A DNA stretch of 64,000 nt from Promineifilum sp019695075 (GCA_026129185.1 JAHCIO010000001.1:1-64000), one strand, 5' to 3'; numbered from the stretch's first letter, positions 6,869 to 17,122 are shown. Translations and numbers: made by a program. Notes: a model not told the origin generated them from the sequence alone.

Positions 6869-7185
6869 ACCGGTATGGCCTCGTGTTTCACATTGCGCAG
6901 GAAGGGGTCATCTCCTTCAGCAAGCTCGGAGTTGCTCATATAGACGCATGAGAGAACTAAATCATGCTCCAGCGAGAGGTTGGCTACCAGTTGGCTATTG
7001 CGGTGAATTTCTGTGAGCGGATCGACCTTTCCCCGCAACACCACCAATACATCCACATCCGACTCCGGCCCGGCGTCGCCGCGGGCGCGCGAGCCGTAGA
7101 GAAGCACCCGGTCGAGCCGGTCGCCGTATTGCGCCTCCAAGCCGGCACGCAGTTGTTGCAGGACGAAAGCGAGTTCGTCGATCAT
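6865..7185 (-). CDS. Minimal nucleotidyltransferase (MNT/MntA-like)
   Basis: A 106-residue nucleotidyltransferase-fold protein with the GSX10DXD active-site signature (GSRARGDAGPESDVD) and the strand LVVL carrying the next position. MntA-type proteins add AMP to partner HEPN toxins, although other MNT proteins have unknown targets. In-frame ATGs occur at 7194, 7191 and 7185. A TGCTATAAT extended -10 box (7193-7198, minus) overlaps the first, so 7185, about 7 nt after the box, is chosen and would be a leaderless start. It is translationally coupled to the HEPN gene. Confidence 0.8.
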   Translation of the reverse strand: MIDELAFVLQQLRAGLEAQYGDRLDRVLLYGSRARGDAGPESDVDVLVVLRGKVDPLTEIHRNSQLVANLSLEHDLVLSCVYMSNSELAEGDDPFLRNVKHEAIPV

Positions 7186-7192
7186 GATCATC

Positions 7193-7201
7193 ATTATAGC
7201 A
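7193..7201 (-). promoter_or_regulatory. Extended -10 promoter of the MNT-HEPN pair
   Basis: TGCTATAAT on the minus strand is a perfect -10 with the TGn extension. It lies 7 nt before the ATG at 7185. Confidence 0.55.
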
Positions 7202-7216
7202 CGTCATAGCACGTCC

Positions 7217-7244
7217 GTAGCGCAGCCTGTCAGGCTGCCGCTAC
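7217..7244. repeat. REP-like palindrome holding a gene's stop codon
   Basis: GTAGCGCAGCCTG followed by TCAGGCTGCCGCTAC forms a near-perfect hairpin starting GTAG and ending CTAC. Bases 7241-7243 are the TAG stop of the minus-strand glycosyltransferase gene. Confidence 0.75.
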
Positions 7245-9190
7245 GGTTGCGGCGGGATTGTGTAATGTCCTGCGGCCGCGCCATCGTCGAACAACGTATA
7301 CGCCACCCCCCTCACACTATCAAACAACCCGATCTCCAGCCGCGCCCCCGCGGGTATCGGCCCCGGGATAGTCACTCGCTCGACGTAGACGTCGCCCATC
7401 TCCCAGCGGTGTGCCCATTGGCCGTGGGCGTCGATGTTGGCCAGCAGGTTGCCGGCGGCGTCGCTCAGGTGGTAGCTGCCGGCGACGTACCATTCGCCGC
7501 GGTCGGGACTTAGCGCATCCACGCGCCAGACGGTGACCAGTTCCAGGCCGCCGGCCGTCTCGTTGAGCGTGTAGCCGGCCAGCGTCAGCCCGGCGTCGCT
7601 GGGCCAGTTGACCGGCGTGGCTGCTTGCGTGGCTGCGGCGGCCGCGCCCGGCCGCGTGCGGGCGAAGGCCAGCTGCGCCCCGTCCGCGAACGACAGCGCC
7701 TGCGCCGGTTCGTCTGGCAGCAGCGGACGCAGCCAGGCCGGCCGGTCGCCGTCGCCCTCGACGACGTAGACCATCGTCCCCTCGGCCGGCAGCAGCACGA
7801 AGTCGGGATACTCCACGCCGCGCACCGGCTGCACGGCGGTGGCGCTCAGGCCGCTGAGCAGCGCCTTGTCGCCGTCGGCGGCGATGCGGCGGGGGAAAGG
7901 GCCGTCGTCGGCCAGCACCAGGGCGCGCAGAGACCGGCCCGCCTCGGCCGCCGCCGCCAGCGACCAGCCGTCGAAGTTGGGTTGCGTCGGCTGTTGGGCG
8001 ACAAGCGCGTTGGCCCGGTAGAGGTCGTGGGCGAAGATGGCGCCGCTGAGCAGCAGCGCGGCCGCCGCCGCGGCGGCCATTGCGCCGGCCGGCCGCCGTT
8101 CCCAGAGCAGGGCCGCGCCCCACGCCGCCAGCGCGTGCCCGGCCGGCAGCGTCAGCAGCAGGTAGTGGGGGTGGACGTCGAACGCCCCGGCGACACTGGT
8201 CAGCAGCACCGGCAGGCCAAACCAGACCAGCAGGACGGCGGCGACGCGCCGCTCCGGCCCGTCGTGGCGCAGGGCCAGGGCGGCGCGGGCCAGCCCGGTC
8301 AGCAGAGCCACGGACAGGACGGCCACGGCGGCCAACGACAATGCCGGCCAGAGCGCCCCCGGCGGGCTGCCGGCGGCGTAGGCCGGGCGGAAGTCGATGC
8401 CGTTGACCAGCCGGGCGGCGTGGCGCAGGCCGATGTCGCTGAGGCCCTGCCAGCCGCCGGCCAGGAAGTTGCCCGCCTTGCCGGCGTTGATGTCGGCGCG
8501 GTCGGCCAGACCGAGGGCGTAGAGCAGCGCCGCCACGGCGAAGACGACCGCGGATGCCACAAACGCCCGCCGGGGCACGCGCCGCCGGCAGAGCAGCAGC
8601 AACAGGGCCACCTGTGGCAGCACGCCCCAGGCCTGCACGTAGGTCTGCGTCAGCAGCGTCAGGGCCACGCCGCCGGCGAAGAAGCGTCGCGGCGACGGCC
8701 GCTCGCCGGTGAACGTCGGCCACAGCCCCCAGGCGACGACGGCCATGAAGAAGGGCACCAGCGATTGCACCCACGTCGTCCGGCTGAAGAAGACGACCCA
8801 CGGATTGACGGCGAACAGGAACGCGGCCACCAGACCAACGCGCCGCCCCAGCGCCTCGGCCGCCGCCCGCCAGACGAACCACACCGCCGCGCTGTTGAGC
8901 AGCAGCACGAAGCCCTGCACCGCCCACGGGCTGCGGACGACCAGCAGCGGCAGCGCTTGCAGGTAGGGCATCAGCGCTGGGTTGTCGAGAAAGACCGACG
9001 ACGGCTGGCCGATGACCGGCCACGCGCCGCCGTCGAGCAGGCCGACGGCCTGAAAGGCGGGGTAGCTCTGGTCGTAGCCGTAGCGGATAAGGCCCATCTG
9101 CATGAAGCGCAGGGCCGCGCCGAGCAGGACGACGGCTGCGGGCAGGAGGGACGGCGGCAGGGTGGTGAGGCGGTGGGCGAAGCGTTGCAT
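7241..9190 (-). CDS. Multi-pass membrane glycosyltransferase-like protein (GT39/ArnT type)
   Basis: A 649-residue integral membrane protein. The N-terminal two thirds contain about ten hydrophobic segments and an early acidic site (RYGYDQSYPAF) like the luminal Asp loop of PMT/ArnT transferases, which move sugars from polyprenyl phosphate. The C-terminal 200 residues form a soluble extracytoplasmic domain (beta-rich, ending HYTIPPQP). The start at 9190 (MQRFAHRLTTLPPS) is preferred over an in-frame ATG at 9220 because a TATCAT box lies 9 nt upstream of it. The stop lies inside a REP-like palindrome. Substrate unknown. Confidence 0.75.
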   Translation of the reverse strand: MQRFAHRLTTLPPSLLPAAVVLLGAALRFMQMGLIRYGYDQSYPAFQAVGLLDGGAWPVIGQPSSVFLDNPALMPYLQALPLLVVRSPWAVQGFVLLLNSAAVWFVWRAAAEALGRRVGLVAAFLFAVNPWVVFFSRTTWVQSLVPFFMAVVAWGLWPTFTGERPSPRRFFAGGVALTLLTQTYVQAWGVLPQVALLLLLCRRRVPRRAFVASAVVFAVAALLYALGLADRADINAGKAGNFLAGGWQGLSDIGLRHAARLVNGIDFRPAYAAGSPPGALWPALSLAAVAVLSVALLTGLARAALALRHDGPERRVAAVLLVWFGLPVLLTSVAGAFDVHPHYLLLTLPAGHALAAWGAALLWERRPAGAMAAAAAAALLLSGAIFAHDLYRANALVAQQPTQPNFDGWSLAAAAEAGRSLRALVLADDGPFPRRIAADGDKALLSGLSATAVQPVRGVEYPDFVLLPAEGTMVYVVEGDGDRPAWLRPLLPDEPAQALSFADGAQLAFARTRPGAAAAATQAATPVNWPSDAGLTLAGYTLNETAGGLELVTVWRVDALSPDRGEWYVAGSYHLSDAAGNLLANIDAHGQWAHRWEMGDVYVERVTIPGPIPAGARLEIGLFDSVRGVAYTLFDDGAAAGHYTIPPQP

Positions 9191-9199
9191 CCGCGGCCA

Positions 9200-9205
9200 A
9201 TGATA
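9200..9205 (-). promoter_or_regulatory. -10 box of the membrane glycosyltransferase gene
   Basis: TATCAT on the minus strand, 9 nt before the ATG at 9190; no good -35 is visible. Confidence 0.35.
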
Positions 9206-9244
9206 GCATAGCTTGGCCACTGCGCTTCAGCGCCCGCTGCCCCG

Positions 9245-9430
9245 TGGCGCGATTCTCCCGAATCGCGTTCCACGCCGGCGATTCGGGAGAATCGCACCAC
9301 ATGGCGATTCGGGAGAATCGCACCACATGGCGATTCGGGAGAATCGCACCACATGGCGATTCGGGAGAATCGCACCACATGGCGATTCGGGAGAATCGCG
9401 CCACATGGCGATTCGGGAGAATCGCGCCAC
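9245..9430. repeat. Array of 26-bp hairpin repeats
   Basis: Six direct copies begin at 9277, 9303, 9329, 9355, 9381 and 9407 with an exact 26-bp period. Each holds GCGATTC-GGGA-GAATCGC (7-bp arms) plus a spacer RCCACAT. An inverted copy (GCGATTCTCCCGAATCGC) precedes them at 9249. There are no unique spacers. A smaller relative is at 26991-27081. Confidence 0.9.
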
Positions 9431-9447
9431 TACCGGTGTGGCTGGGA

Positions 9448-9738
9448 TTACTGGTGGCTGACCAGCACCTCGCCCGCGCTGCGCTGTTGCGGGCTGGCCA
9501 GATAGGGGATGATGTGTTCGTTGAACCAGGTCGGGCCGAAAGCCTGCGCTCCGGCCATGGCGCTGGCGGCGTCCTCCCAAAGGAGGATGACGATGCCGCG
9601 GTCCTCGGCCTCTTTGACGAGGTAGAAATCCCGGAAACCGAGCTGTTTGGCCAGCAGGGGCATCCCCTCGCTGGCTATGGCGGCGCGAAACTCCTCCGCC
9701 GGCCGGTCGAAATGGAGGTGGTTAACGACTGCGTACAT
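9448..9738 (-). CDS. Small ABM-like (dimeric alpha/beta barrel) protein
   Basis: A 96-residue protein beginning MYAVVNHLHFDRP with a central segment FRDFYLVKEAEDRGIVILLW. The length and beta-alpha-beta pattern match antibiotic-biosynthesis-monooxygenase-like ferredoxin-fold proteins, many of which have no known substrate. It lies upstream of neither a dehydrogenase nor a biosynthetic cluster, so its role is open. The cupin gene is 42 bp upstream on the same strand and they may be cotranscribed. Confidence 0.6.
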   Translation of the reverse strand: MYAVVNHLHFDRPAEEFRAAIASEGMPLLAKQLGFRDFYLVKEAEDRGIVILLWEDAASAMAGAQAFGPTWFNEHIIPYLASPQQRSAGEVLVSHQ

Positions 9739-9780
9739 GCTTTCTGTCTCCTGAATAGCTCACTGATTTCGACCTACCGG

Positions 9781-10383
9781 TCACGCCATCCGCGCGGCGG
9801 CCTCTTGCTGGTCGAAGCGAGGATAGGTGAGCCGGTAGCCCAGCCGCCGCCCCAACCCGGCCAGCGCGCCAAAGAGCAGCCGTTGCGCCGGCAGGGGGAT
9901 GTTGGGCAGGTAGTTGTCGGGCAGCAGGGCGTTGAAGATGACCGCCGCTTGCAGCGGGTTCGGCCGGCCCTGCGCATCCACTTTGCCCTCGGCGGCCAGG
10001 TAGAAGCCGGTACGCACGCCCACCAGCGCCGCCGATAGCGTGGCCTCGTCCGGCCGGGCGGCCTCTGTCGTCTGGCGGACGACCAGCGCCTCGTCGCTGA
10101 TGCTCCAGGGGTGGACGTGGGTCGTGTCCAGGGGGATGACGACCGTCTCGCCCGCTTCGGCCGTGCGCTCCTCGTCGCCGCAAACGTAGGCGGCCCGGCC
10201 GGCCAGAATGTCGAAGCGCTCGGTATAGATGCGGTGGCGGTGGGCCGGAGCCGCGTCCCGGCCGGTGTGGGGCCGCAGCGCATACTCCACGGTCATCGAC
10301 TGGCCGCCCGTCTCCCGCGGCGTCTGCACGACGACCATCCGCATCCCCGTCACCGGATTGAACCACACATCCCCTGCTTTCAT
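9781..10383 (-). CDS. Cupin-domain protein
   Basis: A 200-residue protein. Residues 20-110 form a cupin beta-barrel: metal-ligand-like histidines in PAHRHRIYTERF and a second motif around IPLDTTHVHPWS. The C-terminal half is helical with hydrophobic stretches (NALLPDNYLPNIPLP). Cupins bind metals and small ligands and range from dioxygenases to sensors. No specific function can be assigned. Upstream (to its 5' side) lies a tandem 73-bp repeat block. Confidence 0.7.
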   Translation of the reverse strand: MKAGDVWFNPVTGMRMVVVQTPRETGGQSMTVEYALRPHTGRDAAPAHRHRIYTERFDILAGRAAYVCGDEERTAEAGETVVIPLDTTHVHPWSISDEALVVRQTTEAARPDEATLSAALVGVRTGFYLAAEGKVDAQGRPNPLQAAVIFNALLPDNYLPNIPLPAQRLLFGALAGLGRRLGYRLTYPRFDQQEAAARMA

Positions 10384-10422
10384 GGCCTTGCTCCTGTTGT
10401 CGTCCTATGGACGACGGGCCCT

Positions 10423-10616
10423 GGCGCAACCCCTCTGGCCGCCGTCCGTGGTCTGTCGTCCGCTGTCCCTCTTGGCCTCGCGCACGACAGACCCCGGCGC
10501 AACCCCTCTGGCCGCCGTCCGCGGTCTGTCGTCCGCCGTCGTTCTTCGCCCCACGAACGACAGATCCCGGCGAAGCTCCTCTGGCCGCCGTCCGCGGTCT
10601 GTCGTCCGCCGTCGTG
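10423..10616. repeat. 73-bp tandem repeat, about 2.7 copies
   Basis: Units begin at 10423, 10496 and 10569 with GGCGCAACCCCTCTGGCC or a close variant and contain GGTCTGTCGTCCGC. The block fills the gap between the cupin gene and the next gene and ends right at that gene's stop codon. Confidence 0.8.
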
Positions 10617-11270
10617 CTAAGCCATCGACGGCGCGGCCATCGCCGCCGGCGCGGTCTCGCGGCGCAGTTCGCGCCCCAGCCAGACCCAGTAGATCGGCCC
10701 GACGAGCACCGACGTCAGCCCGCCCGACAGCAGGATGAGCGTCTGCGCCCCGGCGGCGGTGGCGAAGTAGAGCGTCACCAGCAGGACAGCGTTGGCCACG
10801 GCCAGATAGCCCAGCGTCCGCGGCAGCCGCCCGCTGACGATGATGATCATGCCCGTCACCAGCGCGGCCAAACCGATGACGCCGAATGTGGCCACGCCGG
10901 CCGGGTCCACCGGCGACGCGACCATGCGCACCAGCTCGATGGCCGCCCGCTGCGATTGGTCGGCCGCCGGCAGCGTCGTCAGCAGCAGCGCCTGCCAGGC
11001 CCCATGCACGAGCGTGGCGAAGCTGCTGAACAGCCCCAGCACCAGCCCCCACAGCGCGAAGCCCTCCGACGCCGGCCGCAGCCGCAAGTAGAGGGCCACG
11101 AAGGCCGCGCTGGAGAAGACGCCGCTGACGGCCAGGATGATCCAGCTACCCAGCGCGCCGGTGGCCTCGGCCCGCGGCGTGATGACCAGAAAGAAAATCG
11201 CGTACAGGATCGACAGCACGCCGACCATCATCGCGCTCAACCCACCAAAACGATCGAAGGAACGGTTCAT
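10617..11270 (-). CDS. Membrane protein, DUF4386-like
   Basis: A 217-residue protein with about six predicted membrane helices (for example LSILYAIFFLVI and TLGYLAVANAVLLVTLYF) and a short charged N-terminus MNRSFDRFGG. The topology and opening motif resemble the DUF4386 family of small integral membrane proteins of unknown function. An Ala/Pro-rich tail abuts the tandem repeat block. A ribosome site AAGGAG precedes the ATG. Confidence 0.6.
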   Translation of the reverse strand: MNRSFDRFGGLSAMMVGVLSILYAIFFLVITPRAEATGALGSWIILAVSGVFSSAAFVALYLRLRPASEGFALWGLVLGLFSSFATLVHGAWQALLLTTLPAADQSQRAAIELVRMVASPVDPAGVATFGVIGLAALVTGMIIIVSGRLPRTLGYLAVANAVLLVTLYFATAAGAQTLILLSGGLTSVLVGPIYWVWLGRELRRETAPAAMAAPSMA

Positions 11271-11344
11271 CTCACTCTCCTTGAACTGCCTAAAGGTGCA
11301 TGAATCACGATGAGGACGACCGCCGACCGCCGACAGCCGACCGC

Positions 11345-11415
11345 ATGACTATTCACTGATCACTGTTCACTGGCCACTGTTCACTGGCCACTGATCACCG
11401 GCCACTGACCACTCT
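11345..11415. repeat. CACTG-word repeat array (CACTGNNCACTG)
   Basis: Repeated words such as TTCACTGGCCACTG fill 11345-11415. The 3' end of the SRPBCC gene (last ten codons and TGA stop) runs into it. Similar word arrays flank the insertion sequence (40450-40513, 41688-41785) and lie inside HyuB (54395-54495). Confidence 0.7.
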
Positions 11416-11872
11416 GCTCTTTCTCCAACAACCGCTTCAACCCCCGATGCCCGCGCCCGGACACAATGGCATGGCTGAGGGCAAACAGCGGCTTGGCGGC
11501 CCACTCCAGCCGGTTGATGAGCCGGTGGTGGGTGCGGACGATCCAGGTGAAGGTCACGTGGGTCACGCCGTCTGTCTCCTCGAAGTCCCAGATGCCCGTG
11601 CCTTCCAGCTGGCCGCGCGTCTCGGTGACGATGGAGCGGGGCGGCTCGGCGGCGACGGTGGTCACGTCGATGAGCAGCCGGTAGCCGAAGGGGGAGCGCA
11701 CCAGGAACTCCGCCTGGCCGCCGACGTAGGGAAAGGGCGCGTCCTTGAGGATGGTCACGCGGTCGTAGTCGCGCCACCACTGCGCATAGGTGCGCGGATC
11801 GGCCACGTGTTGGTAGACCACCTCTATCGGGGCGCGAATCTGCCAGTGATCGACGAATTTGTACTCGGCCAT
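11381..11872 (-). CDS. SRPBCC (START-like) family protein
   Basis: A 163-residue protein whose first 140 residues match the SRPBCC ligand-binding fold: FVDHWQIRAPIEVVYQHVAD at the start and a late strand GVTHVTFTWIVRTHHRL. Such proteins bind hydrophobic ligands in a helix-grip cavity. The start ATG at 11872 follows an AGAGG site; a longer in-frame start at 11950 lacks one. The last residues (SGQWPVISGQ) are translated from the CACTG repeat array, so the C-terminus is repeat-derived. Confidence 0.8.
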   Translation of the reverse strand: MAEYKFVDHWQIRAPIEVVYQHVADPRTYAQWWRDYDRVTILKDAPFPYVGGQAEFLVRSPFGYRLLIDVTTVAAEPPRSIVTETRGQLEGTGIWDFEETDGVTHVTFTWIVRTHHRLINRLEWAAKPLFALSHAIVSGRGHRGLKRLLEKEQSGQWPVISGQ

Positions 11873-11973
11873 CTGTCGCTTACCTCTCTCGCATTGATGC
11901 CAATAGGATACGCACCGGCGCGGCCGTCCGACAGCCCGCTTGCTGTCCATTCAGGGGCCAATCGCTGCTCAAA

Positions 11974-12594
11974 TCAGGCCGGCCGCAGGGCGAAGTAGGC
12001 CACCAGCGACCAACTGCCCCAGTACCAATGCACGTAGGCCCGGCCCAGGTAAAGCCCGTCGGCCACCTGCACCAGTTCGTCGAGTACGCGGCGGACGCTG
12101 ACGGCGGCGCGGGGGTTGACCGGCAGATCGTAGTCGAGCCGCAGCACGTCCCGGTCGGGGTCGTCGCGGGCAGGGCCGACGTCGGTGCGGAACGGGAAGG
12201 CGCGGTAGGTGGCCGGGCCGTCGTCGCCATAGTGGCGATAGAAGGGCCAGATGATGCGCGCGGGGGCGTAGGAATCGCGGGTGAAGATGTTCTCGCCACG
12301 GTTGGCGGCGTGGTCGAAGACCTTGCCCTGCCACGGTAGCCAGCGGGCGAGCAACCCGCCCAGCAGCGGCGTCAGCCCCGGCGCGATGTCGAGGGCGACG
12401 AGTTGGCCACGGGTGCGGCCGTCCGGCTGGGGCACGCTGCCGCAGCGAAAGAGGTCGTCCAGAGCGGCCAGCCCGGCCCGGCGGTCGCCGGCCAGGCAGC
12501 GTTGCGCCGCTTGCAGGTAAGTCTCGGCCGCCTCCAGGGAGACATCGCCGGCCTGCTTCGTGTCGAACGTCGCGGTCATGAACTGGTCGATCAT
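11974..12594 (-). CDS. Uncharacterised protein coupled to murJ operon (DUF4334-like tail)
   Basis: A 206-residue soluble protein. The N-terminus (MIDQFMTATFDTKQAGDVSL) is helical. The C-terminal half has a GENIFTRDSYAPARIIWPFY segment and ends DGLYLGRAYVHWYWG...LRPA, a pattern reminiscent of the GXWXG/DUF4334 pair seen in small carrier-like proteins; that match is tentative. It overlaps the preceding gene by 4 bp and so is translationally coupled in an operon that begins with murJ. Confidence 0.7.
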   Translation of the reverse strand: MIDQFMTATFDTKQAGDVSLEAAETYLQAAQRCLAGDRRAGLAALDDLFRCGSVPQPDGRTRGQLVALDIAPGLTPLLGGLLARWLPWQGKVFDHAANRGENIFTRDSYAPARIIWPFYRHYGDDGPATYRAFPFRTDVGPARDDPDRDVLRLDYDLPVNPRAAVSVRRVLDELVQVADGLYLGRAYVHWYWGSWSLVAYFALRPA

Positions 12595-13235
12595 GGCGTC
12601 ACCTCTGCTTGCCGGGCTGCGGGCCGCGCCTCCACGGCGGCGGCGATGGCCCGGTAGGCGCGTCGCAGGTAGTCCTCCGTGCGCGCCCAGTCGGCGGGAA
12701 TGTCGTCGGAATAGCCGCCGGTAATGCGATCGACGGCCTTGGCGGCCAGGGCGCGGTACTCGGCCGAGGCGCGCATGTCCGCCGGTGTGCTGTTGAACAG
12801 CGCCGCGTGCAGGCGGGCGAAGGTCGCCACCATCGGCTCGATGTCATCGAGCGCGTCGGGGTCAGAGGCGGCCGGGTTGGCCTTGCGCGCGATGGCCAGT
12901 TGGCGGTGGACGATCCAGTAGTCGATCTCGCGGGCGGCCAGCGTCTCGGCGTCGGCGGCGCTGCCCAGCGCCCGGCGCACTTCGCGGTAATAAGGGACGA
13001 GTAGGCGGCGGGCCTTGTCGGGGTCGTTGTTTTGCAGCGGGGCAAATACGATGGCCGCGCGACTGGAACGCATGGTGGCGAGCAGCGCCCGCCATCGCGA
13101 CAGGCCGAACTGCTCGCGGTGGAGCGTGACGAGGACGCGGGCCATTTTCAGCCAGGCGCGGTCGTAGTAGGCGCGCCAGGATTCGGTCTCCAGCCGGGCG
13201 ATGCGGTCGGGGTCGAATGCGCGAACAGGGGTCAT
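12591..13235 (-). CDS. Uncharacterised helical protein between murJ and the DUF4334-like gene
   Basis: A 214-residue, mostly helical protein beginning MTPVRAFDPDRIARLETESW. Aromatic and basic residues are dense near the N-terminus (SWRAYYDRAWLKMARVL). No signal peptide or membrane helix is seen and no characterised family is recognised. It overlaps murJ by 4 bp (ATGA at 13232-13235) and the next gene by 4 bp (12591-12594), indicating tight coupling. The start is fixed by the overlap. Confidence 0.75.
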   Translation of the reverse strand: MTPVRAFDPDRIARLETESWRAYYDRAWLKMARVLVTLHREQFGLSRWRALLATMRSSRAAIVFAPLQNNDPDKARRLLVPYYREVRRALGSAADAETLAAREIDYWIVHRQLAIARKANPAASDPDALDDIEPMVATFARLHAALFNSTPADMRASAEYRALAAKAVDRITGGYSDDIPADWARTEDYLRRAYRAIAAAVEARPAARQAEVTP

Positions 13236-14812
13236 AGGGTCACCTCGTTGGACAGGGGGCCGCGCGGCGCGGCGGCGCGGCGCGACAGCTTGCGCCACAG
13301 CACCGCGCCCAGCGTCAGCGTTTCCAGCGTGCTGGTGATGGCGAAGGCGGCCGGGATGGCCAGGACGCCGAATGCGGGCAGCAGGGCGACGATGACGGCG
13401 ACGCGGCCGATGAGCTGCCCCGTATTGGTCAGCAACGGCGTGCGCGTGTCGCGCAGGGCGATCAGGCCGCGGGTGATGACCTCGGTGGCGATGTAGGCCG
13501 GCAGGGCGACGGCGTAGATGACCAGGACGCGGTAGGTCAGGTCGCCGGCGGCGGCGTCGAACGCGCCGCGCTCGAAGAGGATGCGAATGACCAGCCGGCC
13601 GAGCAGCAGCAGCCCGGCGACTGCCCCCAATGCCAGACCGACGGCCGCGGCCAGCGACACCACCTGTGTCCGGCGCAACTGCTGCCAGTCGCCCGCCTCG
13701 GCATGGGCCGTCAGGCGGGGAAAGGCCGCCTGGCCGACCGCCTGGCCCAGCAGGGCGATGGGCAGGCCGACGAGCAGGAAGGCGTTGTAGAGCGCCGCCA
13801 GCCCGGCCACCTGCGGCGCGCGTGTGGCGAAGGAGGTATCGACGATGAAGCCGGAGTAGTTGACGCCGACCGACAGGCCGTTGGGGATGAGCAGGTGCAC
13901 GACTTCGCGCAGACGGGTGTCGGCCGGGTTGAAGGCCAGCGACAGCTGCCCCTCGCCCCCGCGCAGGCCCGGCGAGAGGATGATGACCTGCAACAGCGCC
14001 CCGCCGATCACCCCCAGCGTCGGGCCGAGGATGCCCAGACCGGGGATGAGGCGGCTGGCAATGATGCCGGCAATGAGGGCAACGTTGTGGCTGACGATGG
14101 ACAGGGCCGTGGGCAGGAAGCGGTTGCGGCTGTTGAGCACGGCCGTGGCCACGCTGCCGACAGCCAGCACCAGCGGCTGAACGAGCATGACGCGCGTCAG
14201 CGTCACCGTCAGTTGGCTGGTCGTGGCGTCGAAGCCGGGGGCCAGCAGCGTGCGCACAAAGAAGGGCGTGAACAGGCCGACGATGAGCACGACGAGGGCC
14301 ATGAAGGCCAGCAGTGCCGTCAGCACCAGACTGACCAGCCGCCAGACGGCCCGCTCGCCGTCGTTCTGCCGCGCGCTCAGCAACACGGGAATCATCGCGC
14401 TGGACAGCGCGCCACCGGCGATGAGGCTGAAGAGCGTGTCCGGCAGGCGGAAGGCGGCGTAGTAGGCGTTGGCCTCGGCGCTGATGCCGAACTGGGCGTT
14501 GAAGAGCACCTGCCGCACCGCCCCCAGCGCCGCCGAGGTGAAGAACGAGGCCATGAGGATGAAGCTGGCCTCGGCGATGCCGAACTCGCGGTTGAACAGG
14601 CCGCGCAGGCCGCCGGCCGGCCGCCGCGGGCGGATGATCTCCGTCCAGCGGCGCAACGCCGCCGGGGCCGAGCGGATGGGTTCGAGTACGTCGGCCGCCA
14701 GCGGGAAGCCCATCCACGCGCTCTGGGCCAGGGCGGTGATGCCGCCCAGACGAATGCGGCGCGGGGGTTGCGGCTCGGAGGGCGATCCGGGGAGGGGCGC
14801 GGTGATGGTCAT
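13232..14812 (-). CDS. murJ: Lipid II flippase MurJ
   Basis: A 526-residue MOP-superfamily transporter with about 14 membrane helices. The family opening is clear after a soluble N-terminal extension of about 75 residues: EASFILMASFFTSAALGAVR, then AYYAAFRLPDTLF and GGALSSAMIPVLL. MurJ moves lipid II across the cytoplasmic membrane for peptidoglycan synthesis. The ATG follows AGGAG by 6 nt. Two unknown genes overlap its 3' end in series. The N-terminal extension is longer than in typical MurJ. Confidence 0.93.
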   Translation of the reverse strand: MTITAPLPGSPSEPQPPRRIRLGGITALAQSAWMGFPLAADVLEPIRSAPAALRRWTEIIRPRRPAGGLRGLFNREFGIAEASFILMASFFTSAALGAVRQVLFNAQFGISAEANAYYAAFRLPDTLFSLIAGGALSSAMIPVLLSARQNDGERAVWRLVSLVLTALLAFMALVVLIVGLFTPFFVRTLLAPGFDATTSQLTVTLTRVMLVQPLVLAVGSVATAVLNSRNRFLPTALSIVSHNVALIAGIIASRLIPGLGILGPTLGVIGGALLQVIILSPGLRGGEGQLSLAFNPADTRLREVVHLLIPNGLSVGVNYSGFIVDTSFATRAPQVAGLAALYNAFLLVGLPIALLGQAVGQAAFPRLTAHAEAGDWQQLRRTQVVSLAAAVGLALGAVAGLLLLGRLVIRILFERGAFDAAAGDLTYRVLVIYAVALPAYIATEVITRGLIALRDTRTPLLTNTGQLIGRVAVIVALLPAFGVLAIPAAFAITSTLETLTLGAVLWRKLSRRAAAPRGPLSNEVTL

Positions 14813-14947
14813 AGATAACTCCTAAAGGCCATGACATTGCTCCTATATGGATTCGTCTGATGTTCCACTCCAAATACCCCTTCACGATATATTGAATAAG
14901 AGCTTGCCGACAGACCAAACGCTGTTCAATTGCTGTTCAATTGGCCA

Positions 14948-14975
14948 TTGACATTTGGCGGCGGATGGTGACAAT
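14948..14975 (+). promoter_or_regulatory. Promoter of the STAND-like ATPase gene
   Basis: TTGACA at 14948-14953 and GACAAT at 14970-14975 are 16 bp apart. It lies in the region divergent from murJ. Confidence 0.5.
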
Positions 14976-15014
14976 TCCTGTGTTGTTATGGGCCTATGGG
15001 GGGCCGAGGAGTGG

Positions 15015-17111
<2,097 letters not shown>

Positions 17112-17122
17112 CCGACCACTCG

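Noticed and set aside
7320..9404. Alternative 694-codon frame on the minus strand over the glycosyltransferase and repeat array
   Set aside because: Its Arg/Pro-rich translation has no domains; it is the GC-rich shadow of the membrane protein, extended through the GAATCGC repeats.
9277..9430. Regular 26-bp repeats suggest a CRISPR array
   Set aside because: The period is filled entirely by the repeat plus a fixed 7-nt spacer, with no unique spacers and no cas genes in the window.
13703..14818. Long 371-codon plus-strand frame over murJ
   Set aside because: The composition (Gln/Arg/His/Gly) is typical of antisense translation of a GC-rich gene; murJ's family match is clear.
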